A DNA stretch of 6,832 bases from Chitinophagaceae bacterium. GTDB lineage: Bacteria > Bacteroidota > Bacteroidia > Chitinophagales > Chitinophagaceae. Positions 1 to 5,995 of the stretch are shown here, one piece after another. The translations under genes were made by a program, and so were the position numbers. The number at the start of each line of letters is the position of its first letter. Positions within the stretch are counted from its first letter, which is position 1. The notes under the pieces are model-generated. The model saw nothing but the letters and a program-made list of their open reading frames with translations. It made no database searches and was not told the DNA's origin. Location: positions 1 through 6,832 of the forward strand of contig CANHUK010000080.1 in NCBI GenBank assembly GCA_947463755.1, read 5' to 3'.

Positions 1-343
1 AAATTATTTTTTCACATTGGTTTTATTAGATGGTGTCTAATTTTAGATAACTAACAATCTACCTTTTTGTGCCTAAGCATGATTAACTACTATTCCTACT
101 TTCAAGTTTCTTGTAACCCGTAAACTTTTCCAAAAACCCTCTATAGTATATTCTTTGTAGAATTTTGCTTTCTCCTAACGTCTGAATTAACGTTTTCCTA
201 TGTTTTTATTTCAGCAGAAAAAGTATTCTGACAGAAGTTGATTCACTTCCCAGACGCAGCATCAGATATTTTCCCTACTCCTTCTCGAATGATTACTATT
301 GGAGTGATATGTTTCCAAAATTCTAATTCTTTGAATTATTAAC
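1..343. other. AT-rich non-coding region upstream of the serine hydrolase gene
   Basis: No credible reading frame was found on either strand in this stretch, and its base composition is much more AT-rich than the genes. It contains a 12-nt palindrome (TCTAA-TT-TTAGA, 36-47) and, just before the start codon at 344, a 15-nt palindrome (324-338). I see no perfect TAnnTTTG promoter element on the plus strand; near misses ending in TTCTTTG lie at about 151-157 and 327-333. The promoter of the next gene is presumably here but I cannot place it firmly. Confidence 0.6.
324..338. promoter_or_regulatory. palindrome just upstream of the serine hydrolase start, possible operator
   Basis: TAATTC-TTT-GAATTA is a perfect inverted repeat with 6-bp arms and a 3-nt centre, ending 5 bases before the ATG at 344. 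It overlaps a degenerate -7-like string (ATTCTTTG, 326-333). A protein bound here would block transcription or translation start. Short AT-rich palindromes also arise by chance in such DNA, so this is a weak call. Confidence 0.3.
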
Positions 344-1261
344 ATGAAGATGTTCATCTCCAGATTTTTGACATCGGGCTACTTGTCTTTCTTGCTGATC
401 CTGTCAGTACCTCTCGCTAAGTCTCAGGAAGTAAGCCGACGTTTGGAAACTGACATAAGGTTTATCATTGCAGATTTTAAAGGAGACGTGGGGGTGTATG
501 TCAAGAGCCTGCGTACCGGTAAGACCGTGGAGATCAATGCCGATACGACCTTTCCCACGGCGAGCATCGTGAAGGTGCCGTTGTTGATGGGCATTATGGA
601 CCGGATCGGTCGCGGTTCGATCAAATATCACGATACCCTGACCTGGCTGGATACCATCCGGTATGATCCCGGGGAAGACATCATTCCATATCTAAAAGTG
701 GGGACGCGGATCGAGCTCAGCAAGGTCATGATGCTGATGATGACCATTTCTGATAATAATGCGAGTCTGTGGCTGCAGGCCATTGCCGGTGGCGGCTCAG
801 CGGTGAATGCCATGCTGGATCGATATGGGTATCAGCAGACGCGGGTGAATAGCAGGACAGCCGGAAGGGAATCCTGGCGCGGGGTTTTTGGTTGGGGGCA
901 GACGACGCCGAGGGAGATGGCTTCCATCTTCGAGGATATCGTCCGGCGGAGGATCTTTGATACGGCAACTTGCGATCGAATGCTTCGCATCATGGGGCGG
1001 CAGTATTGGGATGAAGAGGCGCTTTCAGCCATACCACCGGAAGTGTTCGTGGCTTCCAAGAACGGTGCCGTGAATGCGAGCCGAAGCGAAGTGTTGTACG
1101 TGAATGGCCCTGAGCCATATATTCTGTCGATCTTTACCCGTAATAATGAGGATCGATCATGGGGACCGGAGAACGAAGCCTGGGAGATGACGAGGAAGAT
1201 CTCCGGGGCGGTTTGGGCCCATCATCAGGGTCGTAAAGCCCGGCGCGATCGGGTTCGTTGA
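344..1261 (+). CDS. exported class A beta-lactamase-like serine hydrolase
   Basis: The 305-residue product has an N-terminal signal peptide (hydrophobic residues about 12-25, likely cleavage near AKS-Q28), so it should act in the periplasm or at the outer surface. The beta-lactamase/PBP fold landmarks are in order: SIVK at 74-77 (nucleophile S74, base K77), SDN at 136-138, a TTPREMA segment at 187-193 that matches the conserved TTPxxMA of class A enzymes, and KNG at 239-241 in the place of KTG/KSG. Length and order fit the Beta-lactamase2 family. The third motif carries Asn where active lactamases have Thr or Ser, and no clear ExxLN omega-loop motif is visible (E176 is a candidate). It may therefore be a peptidase or esterase-like member or a weak lactamase rather than a resistance enzyme. 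The ATG at 344 keeps the whole signal peptide; a second ATG two codons later is possible. It is transcribed alone and converges on the next gene. Confidence 0.9.
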   Translation: MKMFISRFLTSGYLSFLLILSVPLAKSQEVSRRLETDIRFIIADFKGDVGVYVKSLRTGKTVEINADTTFPTASIVKVPLLMGIMDRIGRGSIKYHDTLTWLDTIRYDPGEDIIPYLKVGTRIELSKVMMLMMTISDNNASLWLQAIAGGGSAVNAMLDRYGYQQTRVNSRTAGRESWRGVFGWGQTTPREMASIFEDIVRRRIFDTATCDRMLRIMGRQYWDEEALSAIPPEVFVASKNGAVNASRSEVLYVNGPEPYILSIFTRNNEDRSWGPENEAWEMTRKISGAVWAHHQGRKARRDRVR

Positions 1262-1356
1262 GGGTGTATGGTCATTGTAACACTGGTAGAGGCTCGATTG
1301 CCGGCCTTATGCTGCCAGGAACGGGCATGTGTTGCGCTTCCTGTTCACTGAAAAAT

Positions 1357-1387
1357 AAATGCCGGCGTATGGATGACGCCGGCATTT
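1357..1387 (-). terminator. strong hairpin terminator between convergent genes
   Basis: Perfect 12-bp arms (1357-1368 and 1376-1387, GC-rich core GCCGGC) flank a 7-nt loop. Read on the minus strand, the stem is followed directly by ATTTTT (1356-1351), the layout of an intrinsic terminator, 20 bases after the stop of the Spy-like gene. On the plus strand the stem lies about 95 bases past the hydrolase stop and is followed by GATATAG, so it may only weakly end transcription in that direction. Confidence 0.8.
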
Positions 1388-1407
1388 GATATAGTAAGGT
1401 CGATCAT

Positions 1408-1827
1408 TTATCTCCGACGTCCACCGCCGCCGGGTCTGCGATCGCCCATTTGCTGCCGCATCTTTTCCCGTTCTGCCTGTAACTTTTCGGATTGATCCGG
1501 CGTGAGGATCTTTTTCATGGAAGCTTCCCTGGCCTGGTTCCAGCTGCGCATGGAATCCATGGGCGGCCTGCCTCCGGATGCAGCGGCGGCTTCACGTGCT
1601 TCCGCCATACGTTTGGCAAAACTGAGATTGAGGTCGTAGACGGATCTTTCTTGTTCTGCGCTGAGGTTCAATTGGTCCTTTAGTCGTTGCGTCTGGTTCT
1701 TGGCCATGTCTTCCGGATTCCTTTCCCGGGCCGGTCGTTGTCCGTTGCCCTGGGCCCGGAGGCTGACGTTACCAGCGAGGATGCCGCCGATCAGGGCGAC
1801 TGCGATGATGAGTGACGATTTTTTCAT
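1408..1827 (-). CDS. small exported Spy/CpxP-like (LTxxQ) protein
   Basis: The 139-residue product begins with a classic signal peptide: two Lys, a hydrophobic run (about 5-18) and a likely cleavage after LRAQ near residue 26. The mature part is highly charged and should be mostly alpha-helical. Two LTxxQ-like motifs stand about 50 residues apart (LNLSAEQ at 53-59 and LTPDQ at 108-112), each followed by an amphipathic helix rich in Glu, Lys and Arg. This is the pattern of the Spy/CpxP family of periplasmic chaperone-like stress proteins; Bacteroidota have many such short proteins (DUF4890-like). The C-terminus is an unusual Gly/Arg tail (GGGGRRR). The gene lies 75 bases downstream of the AAA+ ATPase gene on the same strand, separated by a hairpin, and ends at a strong terminator. 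Family membership rests on motif spacing and composition, not on a search. Its partner is unknown. Confidence 0.82.
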   Translation of the reverse strand: MKKSSLIIAVALIGGILAGNVSLRAQGNGQRPARERNPEDMAKNQTQRLKDQLNLSAEQERSVYDLNLSFAKRMAEAREAAAASGGRPPMDSMRSWNQAREASMKKILTPDQSEKLQAEREKMRQQMGDRRPGGGGRRR

Positions 1828-1860
1828 GCTACATGCTTTTAAGTTCTGACCCTGTGAATA

Positions 1861-1881
1861 CCGGGAGGTTTAATCTCCCGG
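1861..1881 (-). other. intercistronic hairpin between the AAA+ ATPase and the Spy-like gene
   Basis: CCGGGAG (1861-1867) and CTCCCGG (1875-1881) form a perfect 7-bp stem with a 7-nt loop in the 75-bp gap. Downstream on the minus strand the sequence is TATTCACAGG, with no T-tract, so it is not a textbook intrinsic terminator. It could stabilise or process the upstream mRNA, or partly reduce read-through into the Spy-like gene. Confidence 0.5.
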
Positions 1882-1902
1882 CAGCATTCAGGGTTGAGGC
1901 GA

Positions 1903-3579
1903 TCAGCGTTGACGGAAGCCGATGGTTGGTTTGACCTCCTTCGGTTTCAGGAATTCCTGTTCCGCGAGGGCTTTGAGGGATGTGGGATCCATGCGGCCGT
2001 CTTCGAAGAGGATCTGATGGATCTCCCATCGTTTTTTTAGATTTTCGATCTGCGCAGGGCTCAGGTCCAGTTCCTGCGACAGGCCGATGGCTTCGGCCTC
2101 GGTGAGGGTGGGGAAATACCGGGTCCAGAGTGTCTTTTTGACATCATCTCCGGCCTTGGTGAAGCGGAGCTTGTAGGTGAATCTGCGTTCGAAGGCATCG
2201 TCGAGATGTACTGCCAGGTTTGTGGTGGCTATGAAGATGCCCTGAAATCCTTCCATTTCTTCGAGGAGGATATTCTGCATCGAATTGTTCATCTGGTCGA
2301 CCGAGTTGTTCACGGCGATCCGCTTTCCGAGGATGGCGTCCGCCTCATTGAACAGCAGGATGGGCATGGGACTGTTACCCATGGAAAGTTTCCGGTACTG
2401 TTCGAAGATGGATCTGACGCCCTTTTCCGATTCTCCTACATATTTATTCCGGATGCCTGCGATGTTCACACGATAGATGTCGCGACCGGTCTCCGCCGCG
2501 AGCTGGAGCACGGTTTCTGTTTTACCTGAACCGGGCACACCGTGAAAGATGGCGAGGATACCTGCGTTCATACCCTGGCTGACCAGTTTTTCCTGCACCT
2601 GCGGCAGACGTTCGGGCGCGAGCAACCGAAACATGGAGTCTACCTGGCCGGAGAGTACCGTGTCGAAGAGCAGTTGTTTCCTGTGGATGTTCTTATGCGA
2701 CACCCGTTCCAGCATCGAGGCCTCCCTGGCATTTTCCGATCGGATGCGCAACTCAAATTCAGGGAGTTTCGACTCGGCTGAAGGGCCGAGGTTGAGTTCG
2801 ATCAGTCGACCTCCCAGATGGGTTTCTACCGTGATCAGTCCTGACGTGACCATCGGCAGCGTACCTGCGATGACGTCGCGGTGAAAGTTGAATCGCTCTC
2901 TGGGGTGGGGGAGGATCGCCTTGTCGACATCATTGAGGTCGATGTCCACTTCTCCCTGCAGTCGCTTGTACATCACATAGTACAGGCAGCAACGTTCGGG
3001 ATCGGACAGGTGTAGCCCCATCATCCAGGAGACGAATGGCATCTTCCGATGCTTTCGGTGCAGCGACTTCATCTCATCGAAGAGTTCGGCATGGTGCCAG
3101 CGCAGTGCCTTGTAGTATTCGACGAGTTGGAACATCTTCTGGATCAGGTCCGCTGCATGCTCAATGGCTTTGGTTTTGAGCAGCGACCTGGTTTCATGGA
3201 AAACTGCTTCGAGGAGATTGGGGGTGGCCTCATATCCCTGGGTCAGACTGCTGCGACCACGGTTCTTTGGTTTCATGAGACCAATGCGACTCAGGCTCCT
3301 GAGGAAGGATTCTATCCGTTTGAGACCTCCGAGGGGCAGTTTCAAGGCTTGTCTGATGCCTTCGGGGTTCACGGCATTGCTCTCGAAACCTTCCATGATG
3401 GCCAGGGAAAGTATTTTGGCTTTTTCCTCGCTGCAGCCGAAGAATCTGCGGACACGCTCCATGGCAACAGCGCTCCTGGCGTTGTCCATGGCCTGATCTG
3501 TGTCGTTGTCACCGAGTCCGTTCTTTACGGTGTCAACACATTCGAGGAGGGAAGGCTCGTTCTGGATGGTGTCGTGCAT
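1903..3579 (-). CDS. classical AAA+ ATPase with N-terminal helical/winged-helix region
   Basis: With the ATG at 3579 the product is 558 residues. The C-terminal third is a classical AAA module: Walker A GVPGSGKT (347-354), a pore-loop-like NKYVGESE (378-385, aromatic Y380), Walker B ILLFNEAD (407-414), sensor 1 IFIATTN (448-454) and second-region-of-homology arginines in DDAFERRF (R465, R466). This is close to the SpoVK/katanin/FtsH-type AAA group (COG0464), so a hexameric ATP-driven remodeller of proteins is likely. No protease domain follows. Residues about 45-130 look helical with a possible winged-helix fold, and 130-330 form an uncharacterised region likely to handle substrate. The Walker B Asp is replaced by Asn (N411), while the catalytic Glu (E412) is kept. 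The frame stays open upstream to a TTG at about 3618, but the ATG is preferred. It follows the DUF3127 gene by about 120 bases and may share its transcript. The substrate is unknown. Confidence 0.92.
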   Translation of the reverse strand: MHDTIQNEPSLLECVDTVKNGLGDNDTDQAMDNARSAVAMERVRRFFGCSEEKAKILSLAIMEGFESNAVNPEGIRQALKLPLGGLKRIESFLRSLSRIGLMKPKNRGRSSLTQGYEATPNLLEAVFHETRSLLKTKAIEHAADLIQKMFQLVEYYKALRWHHAELFDEMKSLHRKHRKMPFVSWMMGLHLSDPERCCLYYVMYKRLQGEVDIDLNDVDKAILPHPRERFNFHRDVIAGTLPMVTSGLITVETHLGGRLIELNLGPSAESKLPEFELRIRSENAREASMLERVSHKNIHRKQLLFDTVLSGQVDSMFRLLAPERLPQVQEKLVSQGMNAGILAIFHGVPGSGKTETVLQLAAETGRDIYRVNIAGIRNKYVGESEKGVRSIFEQYRKLSMGNSPMPILLFNEADAILGKRIAVNNSVDQMNNSMQNILLEEMEGFQGIFIATTNLAVHLDDAFERRFTYKLRFTKAGDDVKKTLWTRYFPTLTEAEAIGLSQELDLSPAQIENLKKRWEIHQILFEDGRMDPTSLKALAEQEFLKPKEVKPTIGFRQR

Positions 3580-3699
3580 AGGCGTCGTTTTTTTTGGGGC
3601 ATGCAAAGAAAACGACAATGCACCGCAACCTATTTGCGGAGTGGATTTCTGCCGGAATTTAACATTTCGACAAGGGAGACCCTTCCGCGGTTAGGAAGA

Positions 3700-4101
3700 T
3701 CAAAACGGCATATCGTCCTCACCCGTTCCGGGGAGGTTGTTGTTGTATTGCTGGCTTGAGGGCATGGCTGAAGGAGCCTGCGGGGCCGTGGCGGAATAAC
3801 CCGGATTGGAAGGCATGGGTGCGGGTGCTGTACCCGGCGCGACCACTTCCACCCTCCATGCTTTGACATCGGTGTACCAGCGTCCGTTGTATTCGCGGCT
3901 CTCCACATCGACATCCACTTTCAGGTTGTTACCGATCTGCAGTTGTTGTTCATCGATCCGCTCGCCCCATACGGCCACACACACTTTCTTGGGGTATTGT
4001 CCTTCTGTTTCCAGTATGACTTCCTGCTTGCGCCAGGTGCCGTTGCGGCCGGTTCCGGTTTGCATGGGGAGCAAGGATACGATTCTGCCGGTGAGTTGCA
4101 T
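3700..4101 (-). CDS. DUF3127 OB-fold protein with SSB-like C-terminal tail
   Basis: The 133-residue product matches the DUF3127 family from memory along its whole N-terminal part. The start is MQLTGRI, the middle holds KQEVILETEGQYPKKV (25-40) and VWGERID (44-50), and ESREYNGRWYTDVKAW (67-82) is the family signature. The family is predicted to form an OB fold like single-stranded DNA-binding proteins. Residues 88-127 are a Pro/Ala/Ser/Gln/Asn-rich flexible linker, and the protein ends in EDDMPF, strikingly like the acidic DDDIPF tip with which bacterial SSB recruits repair and replication proteins. A role in binding nucleic acid and recruiting partners is therefore inferred. The ATG at 4101 was chosen because family homology begins exactly there; the frame remains open for 45 further codons upstream, but these look unlike the family. 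There is no clear Shine-Dalgarno sequence. The AAA+ ATPase gene follows on the same strand. Confidence 0.92.
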   Translation of the reverse strand: MQLTGRIVSLLPMQTGTGRNGTWRKQEVILETEGQYPKKVCVAVWGERIDEQQLQIGNNLKVDVDVESREYNGRWYTDVKAWRVEVVAPGTAPAPMPSNPGYSATAPQAPSAMPSSQQYNNNLPGTGEDDMPF

Positions 4102-4492
4102 GGTGATCTGTATTTGTCGATGGATGAATTGCCCGAAATTAGGAGTCTTTTTTTTGACTTGCGCAGATGGGGATAATTCGTGCCTTTTATGATGCGCCTG
4201 GTGCCTGCTATGATCCTGACATGTTGACCGTTCCATTCTCCGGCCTTCTAATTGAAGGCATCGTCCTTTTGCTCCGGCGTTGGGTTGCCTATCCTTGTTT
4301 ACGTCTGCCCTATAGGATTGATCCCCTGTTTTGAACCGGATAAATATGCAGAAAATATTCCATTATCATAGCATGGGCACGATCTTGAGGGGTTGGTGTT
4401 CCATATGCTTTACCCATGCTTCATTCGGTCGCGATGCAGGCTTCTTCATGCGCGCTGTCTGTCAACTAAGTACCTGATTAATATCAAAAAAG

Positions 4493-4546
4493 AAAATAAA
4501 ATCGAATTAAGAAATTTAAAATGGAAAATAATCGAATTATTTCCCA
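4493..4546. repeat. 30-bp-spaced direct repeats with a long palindrome
   Basis: The 9-mer ATCGAATTA occurs at 4501-4509 and 4531-4539, exactly 30 bases apart, each preceded by an A-rich AAATAA-type string. The second copy lies inside an inverted repeat with 11-bp arms and one mismatch (4522-4532 and 4536-4546, centre CGA). A similar string, AAATAAATCGAA, occurs at 5979-5990 upstream of the AbiEi-Fic gene. Three turns of the helix between copies would suit proteins bound on one face of the DNA. Confidence 0.65.
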
Positions 4547-4551
4547 TCCAA

Positions 4552-4626
4552 GGCTAAAATTGGAAATAAAAAGTTCCAAATAAAAAATACAAAAATTTGC
4601 CAAATAGTCTATTTGGTAGTTTAGCC
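4552..4626. repeat. nested inverted repeats enclosing repeat copy A
   Basis: GGCTAAA (4552-4558) and TTTAGCC (4620-4626) form 7-bp outer arms. Inside them TTGGAA (4560-4565) pairs with TTCCAA (4574-4579), and CCAAATAG (4600-4607) pairs with CTATTTGG (4609-4616) around a single T, a perfect 17-nt palindrome. The segment could fold as a branched structure in RNA or single-stranded DNA, or serve as overlapping binding sites. Confidence 0.6.
4566..4607 (-). repeat. 42-bp direct repeat, copy A
   Basis: This segment aligns without gaps to 4627-4668 with 34 of 42 bases identical by eye. The most conserved block is TTATTTGGAA read on the minus strand (4583-4574). Copies A and B are offset by 61 bases. 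Confidence 0.65.
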
Positions 4627-4668
4627 ATAAAATATTCCAAATAAAATAGAGAAAAATTACCAAAATAG
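4627..4668 (-). repeat. 42-bp direct repeat, copy B
   Basis: This is the second copy of the AT-rich repeat (34 of 42 identical to 4566-4607). It includes TTATTTGGAA on the minus strand at 4644-4635. The palindrome partner present next to copy A is missing here, and average-composition DNA begins directly after it. Confidence 0.65.
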
Positions 4669-4812
4669 AGCGACCCCTGATTTTCCGGACACTCGCATAG
4701 ATGCATCGATGAACAGGGTTGCCGGGCGCGTATTTGGTGGCAAGTGATCGGCGATCGCATATGGGTGGGAGCGGTCTGAGGACCGGGTATGATGACTTTA
4801 TGACATGTATGA

Positions 4813-5640
4813 TCAGATGTCGAGTGTGAACATCCGGGCATTTTCAGGCAGTGATACTTCCAGTGCGGTGGCTTGGATTTGGCTGATCTCCCCGGCTGGA
4901 GAACTTGTTGATCCGTTGTGCGGTGCTTTATGGGTGGATGTTTCAGAGACGGAGGTCCAGGCAGAGGGTGCGTACCATTTTTCCCAGTGGTGGCCTCCCG
5001 GGGTGGAACGGAAGATCAGTCCTTCGGTCCCGAGGATCAGTTCGGTACCGGGGCATCCGGGCTTATCGGTTGGCTGCTCAATGGCTGATCTTGACCGGGT
5101 AGATTGATCTCTGGGTAGCAGTAATTCAGGGAATAGCGATCTGTGGCCGGATGAGCTGCCCGCGATCACTTTCAGGGCGGAGGTTTGTTGATCCTGGAGC
5201 ATCCTGACCAGCTTTTGTGCGTCCGGTCGTTCACATTTTCTGATCAGATCCCAGATGTCTTCGATGATACATATGTAAATCGCAGGTCTGCCGGCTTTTT
5301 TGGGCGCTGGTCGATGACGGAAGGCCTTCATCATCGCCTTTACAAGTTGTTTTCTGCCATTCAGGGTGCCGGATCCAGGTTCATCGGTGATGAATGTATC
5401 CCGGGAAGCGGGGTTGTTGTTTTGCGGTGTCCAGGCTTCCAATGTTTTGTTGTCCATGCAAAGCAGCCAGCGGATGTCTGACCTGTTACCAAGGGAAGCT
5501 CCCACGGTGGCAATCAGGGCTCGCCATTGGTTTTTGTCGGGATGGGTAATGAACAGCGGTGCTGCCTCTGTAAGGTTGAGCATCGCAACACTGCCATCGC
5601 TGTGGTGGCCGAGGGGGATGTCCGCTGTCATGGTTAGCAT
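4813..5640 (-). CDS. FtsK/SpoIIIE-like protein lacking Walker A (probable pseudo-ATPase)
   Basis: The 275-residue product has no signal peptide or membrane segment and should be cytosolic. Its landmarks follow the FtsK motor domain in order. IPLGHHSDGSVAMLNL (8-23) resembles the PLGKDISGxPVxADL strand pair. LFITHPDKNQW (29-39) sits where the Walker A GATGSGKS belongs. IRWLLCMDNKTLE (56-68) resembles the VRLxLIDPKxVEL strand. IYICIIEDIWDLI (121-133) resembles the Walker B strand VVVIDELADLM. LKVIAGSSS (156-164) stands for HLxLATQRPS, and LGTEGLIFRSTPG (203-215) for LLGRGDMLFxPPG. The P-loop is absent, the Walker B acidic pair reads Glu-Asp instead of Asp-Glu, and the Gln-Arg of ATQRPS is lost. 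ATP hydrolysis is therefore unlikely and a binding or scaffold role is inferred. This is remote similarity from memory and needs a profile search. ATG codons at 5640 and 5631 are both possible. A -7 element lies 45 bases upstream. It is transcribed alone. Confidence 0.8.
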   Translation of the reverse strand: MLTMTADIPLGHHSDGSVAMLNLTEAAPLFITHPDKNQWRALIATVGASLGNRSDIRWLLCMDNKTLEAWTPQNNNPASRDTFITDEPGSGTLNGRKQLVKAMMKAFRHRPAPKKAGRPAIYICIIEDIWDLIRKCERPDAQKLVRMLQDQQTSALKVIAGSSSGHRSLFPELLLPRDQSTRSRSAIEQPTDKPGCPGTELILGTEGLIFRSTPGGHHWEKWYAPSAWTSVSETSTHKAPHNGSTSSPAGEISQIQATALEVSLPENARMFTLDI

Positions 5641-5684
5641 GTATTCGGTGTTCGGAAGGAGTAGGTTGGCCGTTGATTATGCGG

Positions 5685-5692
5685 CAAAGATA
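5685..5692 (-). promoter_or_regulatory. Bacteroidota -7 promoter element for the FtsK-like gene
   Basis: The minus strand reads TATCTTTG, a perfect match to TAnnTTTG, placing the expected transcription start about 40 bases before the ATG at 5640. The nearest TTTG upstream (5711-5708) leaves a 15-bp spacer, shorter than the usual 17-23 bp, so the -33 box is uncertain. Confidence 0.6.
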
Positions 5693-5706
5693 GTCATGAT
5701 GTGATC

Positions 5707-5724
5707 CCAAATACGGCAATTTGG
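5707..5724. promoter_or_regulatory. CCAAAT-N6-ATTTGG palindrome in the FtsK-like promoter, possible operator
   Basis: Perfect 6-bp arms (5707-5712 and 5719-5724) flank ACGGCA. The site lies directly upstream of the -7 element, where a repressor would compete with RNA polymerase. The half-site is the same CCAAAT/ATTTGG found in the repeat cluster at 4574-4642 and at 5973-5978. Confidence 0.45.
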
Positions 5725-5970
5725 CTTCTGTAGGTTTGCTTACGGGAAATGTCACTCATGGGTTGAGCAGGTTCGCTTTTTGCATTTAAAAAGAATAAAA
5801 TGGCCTGATCATGTCTTTTAAATAGAAAAATAAACAACATCTTGCCGATTCCCTTTTTATTCTGGAAAAAAATATCTTCATCTCCCTGCTTTGTTGAAAA
5901 CTGCACCCTTACTGGTTTTTGTCGCTTACCTGAGCGCTCGAAAACGGGTATTTTATACCTGTTTTTGACC

Positions 5971-5984
5971 TTATTTGGAAATAA
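5971..5984. promoter_or_regulatory. TTATTT-GG-AAATAA palindrome upstream of AbiEi-Fic, possible operator
   Basis: This perfect inverted repeat (6-bp arms, 2-nt centre) lies about 40 bases upstream of the -7 element. Its left ten bases, TTATTTGGAA, are identical to the core of both 42-bp repeats in the cluster around 4600, and TTGGAAATAAA (5975-5985) also occurs at 4560-4570. AbiEi antitoxins are known to repress their own promoters by binding inverted repeats, so autoregulation is a reasonable inference. Confidence 0.45.
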
Positions 5985-5995
5985 ATCGAACGCAC

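Larger units (their letters stand above)
4102..4812. other. 711-bp gene-free region containing an AT-rich repeat cluster
   Basis: No supported gene was found here. The right part of 4102-4180 should hold the promoter of the DUF3127 gene; the best -7-like string on the minus strand is TAATTTCG (about 4134-4141), one mismatch from TAnnTTTG. 4181-4480 is of mixed composition with only a small hairpin (4243-4248 with 4254-4259). About 4481-4668 is extremely AT-rich and contains the repeats listed separately. 4670-4812 returns to average composition and has only a 5-bp hairpin (4772-4785). The abrupt composition change at 4670 is notable. Confidence 0.6.

Noticed and set aside
3580..3618. TTG start giving 13 extra residues on the AAA+ ATPase
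   Set aside because: A normal ATG lies at 3579 and the extra residues include a run of Lys and Thr with no support.
3049..3759. 236-codon open frame on the plus strand opposite the AAA+ ATPase gene
   Set aside because: It lies fully antisense to well-supported coding sequence and has no recognisable domain; it is a shadow of the real gene.
4102..4236. 45-codon N-terminal extension of the DUF3127 frame
   Set aside because: Family similarity begins exactly at the ATG at 4101; the extension is His/Gln-rich and unlike the family.
4243..4259. GCCTTC/GAAGGC hairpin as a terminator of the FtsK-like transcript
   Set aside because: The stem is only 6 bp, has no T-tract on either strand, and lies more than 550 bases past the stop codon.
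4481..4670. CRISPR array
   Set aside because: Only two diverged 42-bp copies are present, with a spacer of about 19 bp, AT-rich repeats and no cas genes nearby.
4751..4758. Octamer palindrome GCGATCGC (HIP1-like)
   Set aside because: A single occurrence is expected by chance often enough, and the rest of the window does not look cyanobacterial.
4554..4841. 95-codon minus-strand frame ending in a Phe/Tyr/Leu-rich repeat
   Set aside because: Its repeated aromatic tail is just the AT-rich 42-bp DNA repeats translated, it overlaps the end of the FtsK-like gene, and its N-terminal part is low in protein-like character.
5694..5906. 70-codon minus-strand frame upstream of the FtsK-like gene
   Set aside because: It runs through AT-rich promoter DNA including the CCAAAT palindrome, and has no family resemblance or promoter.
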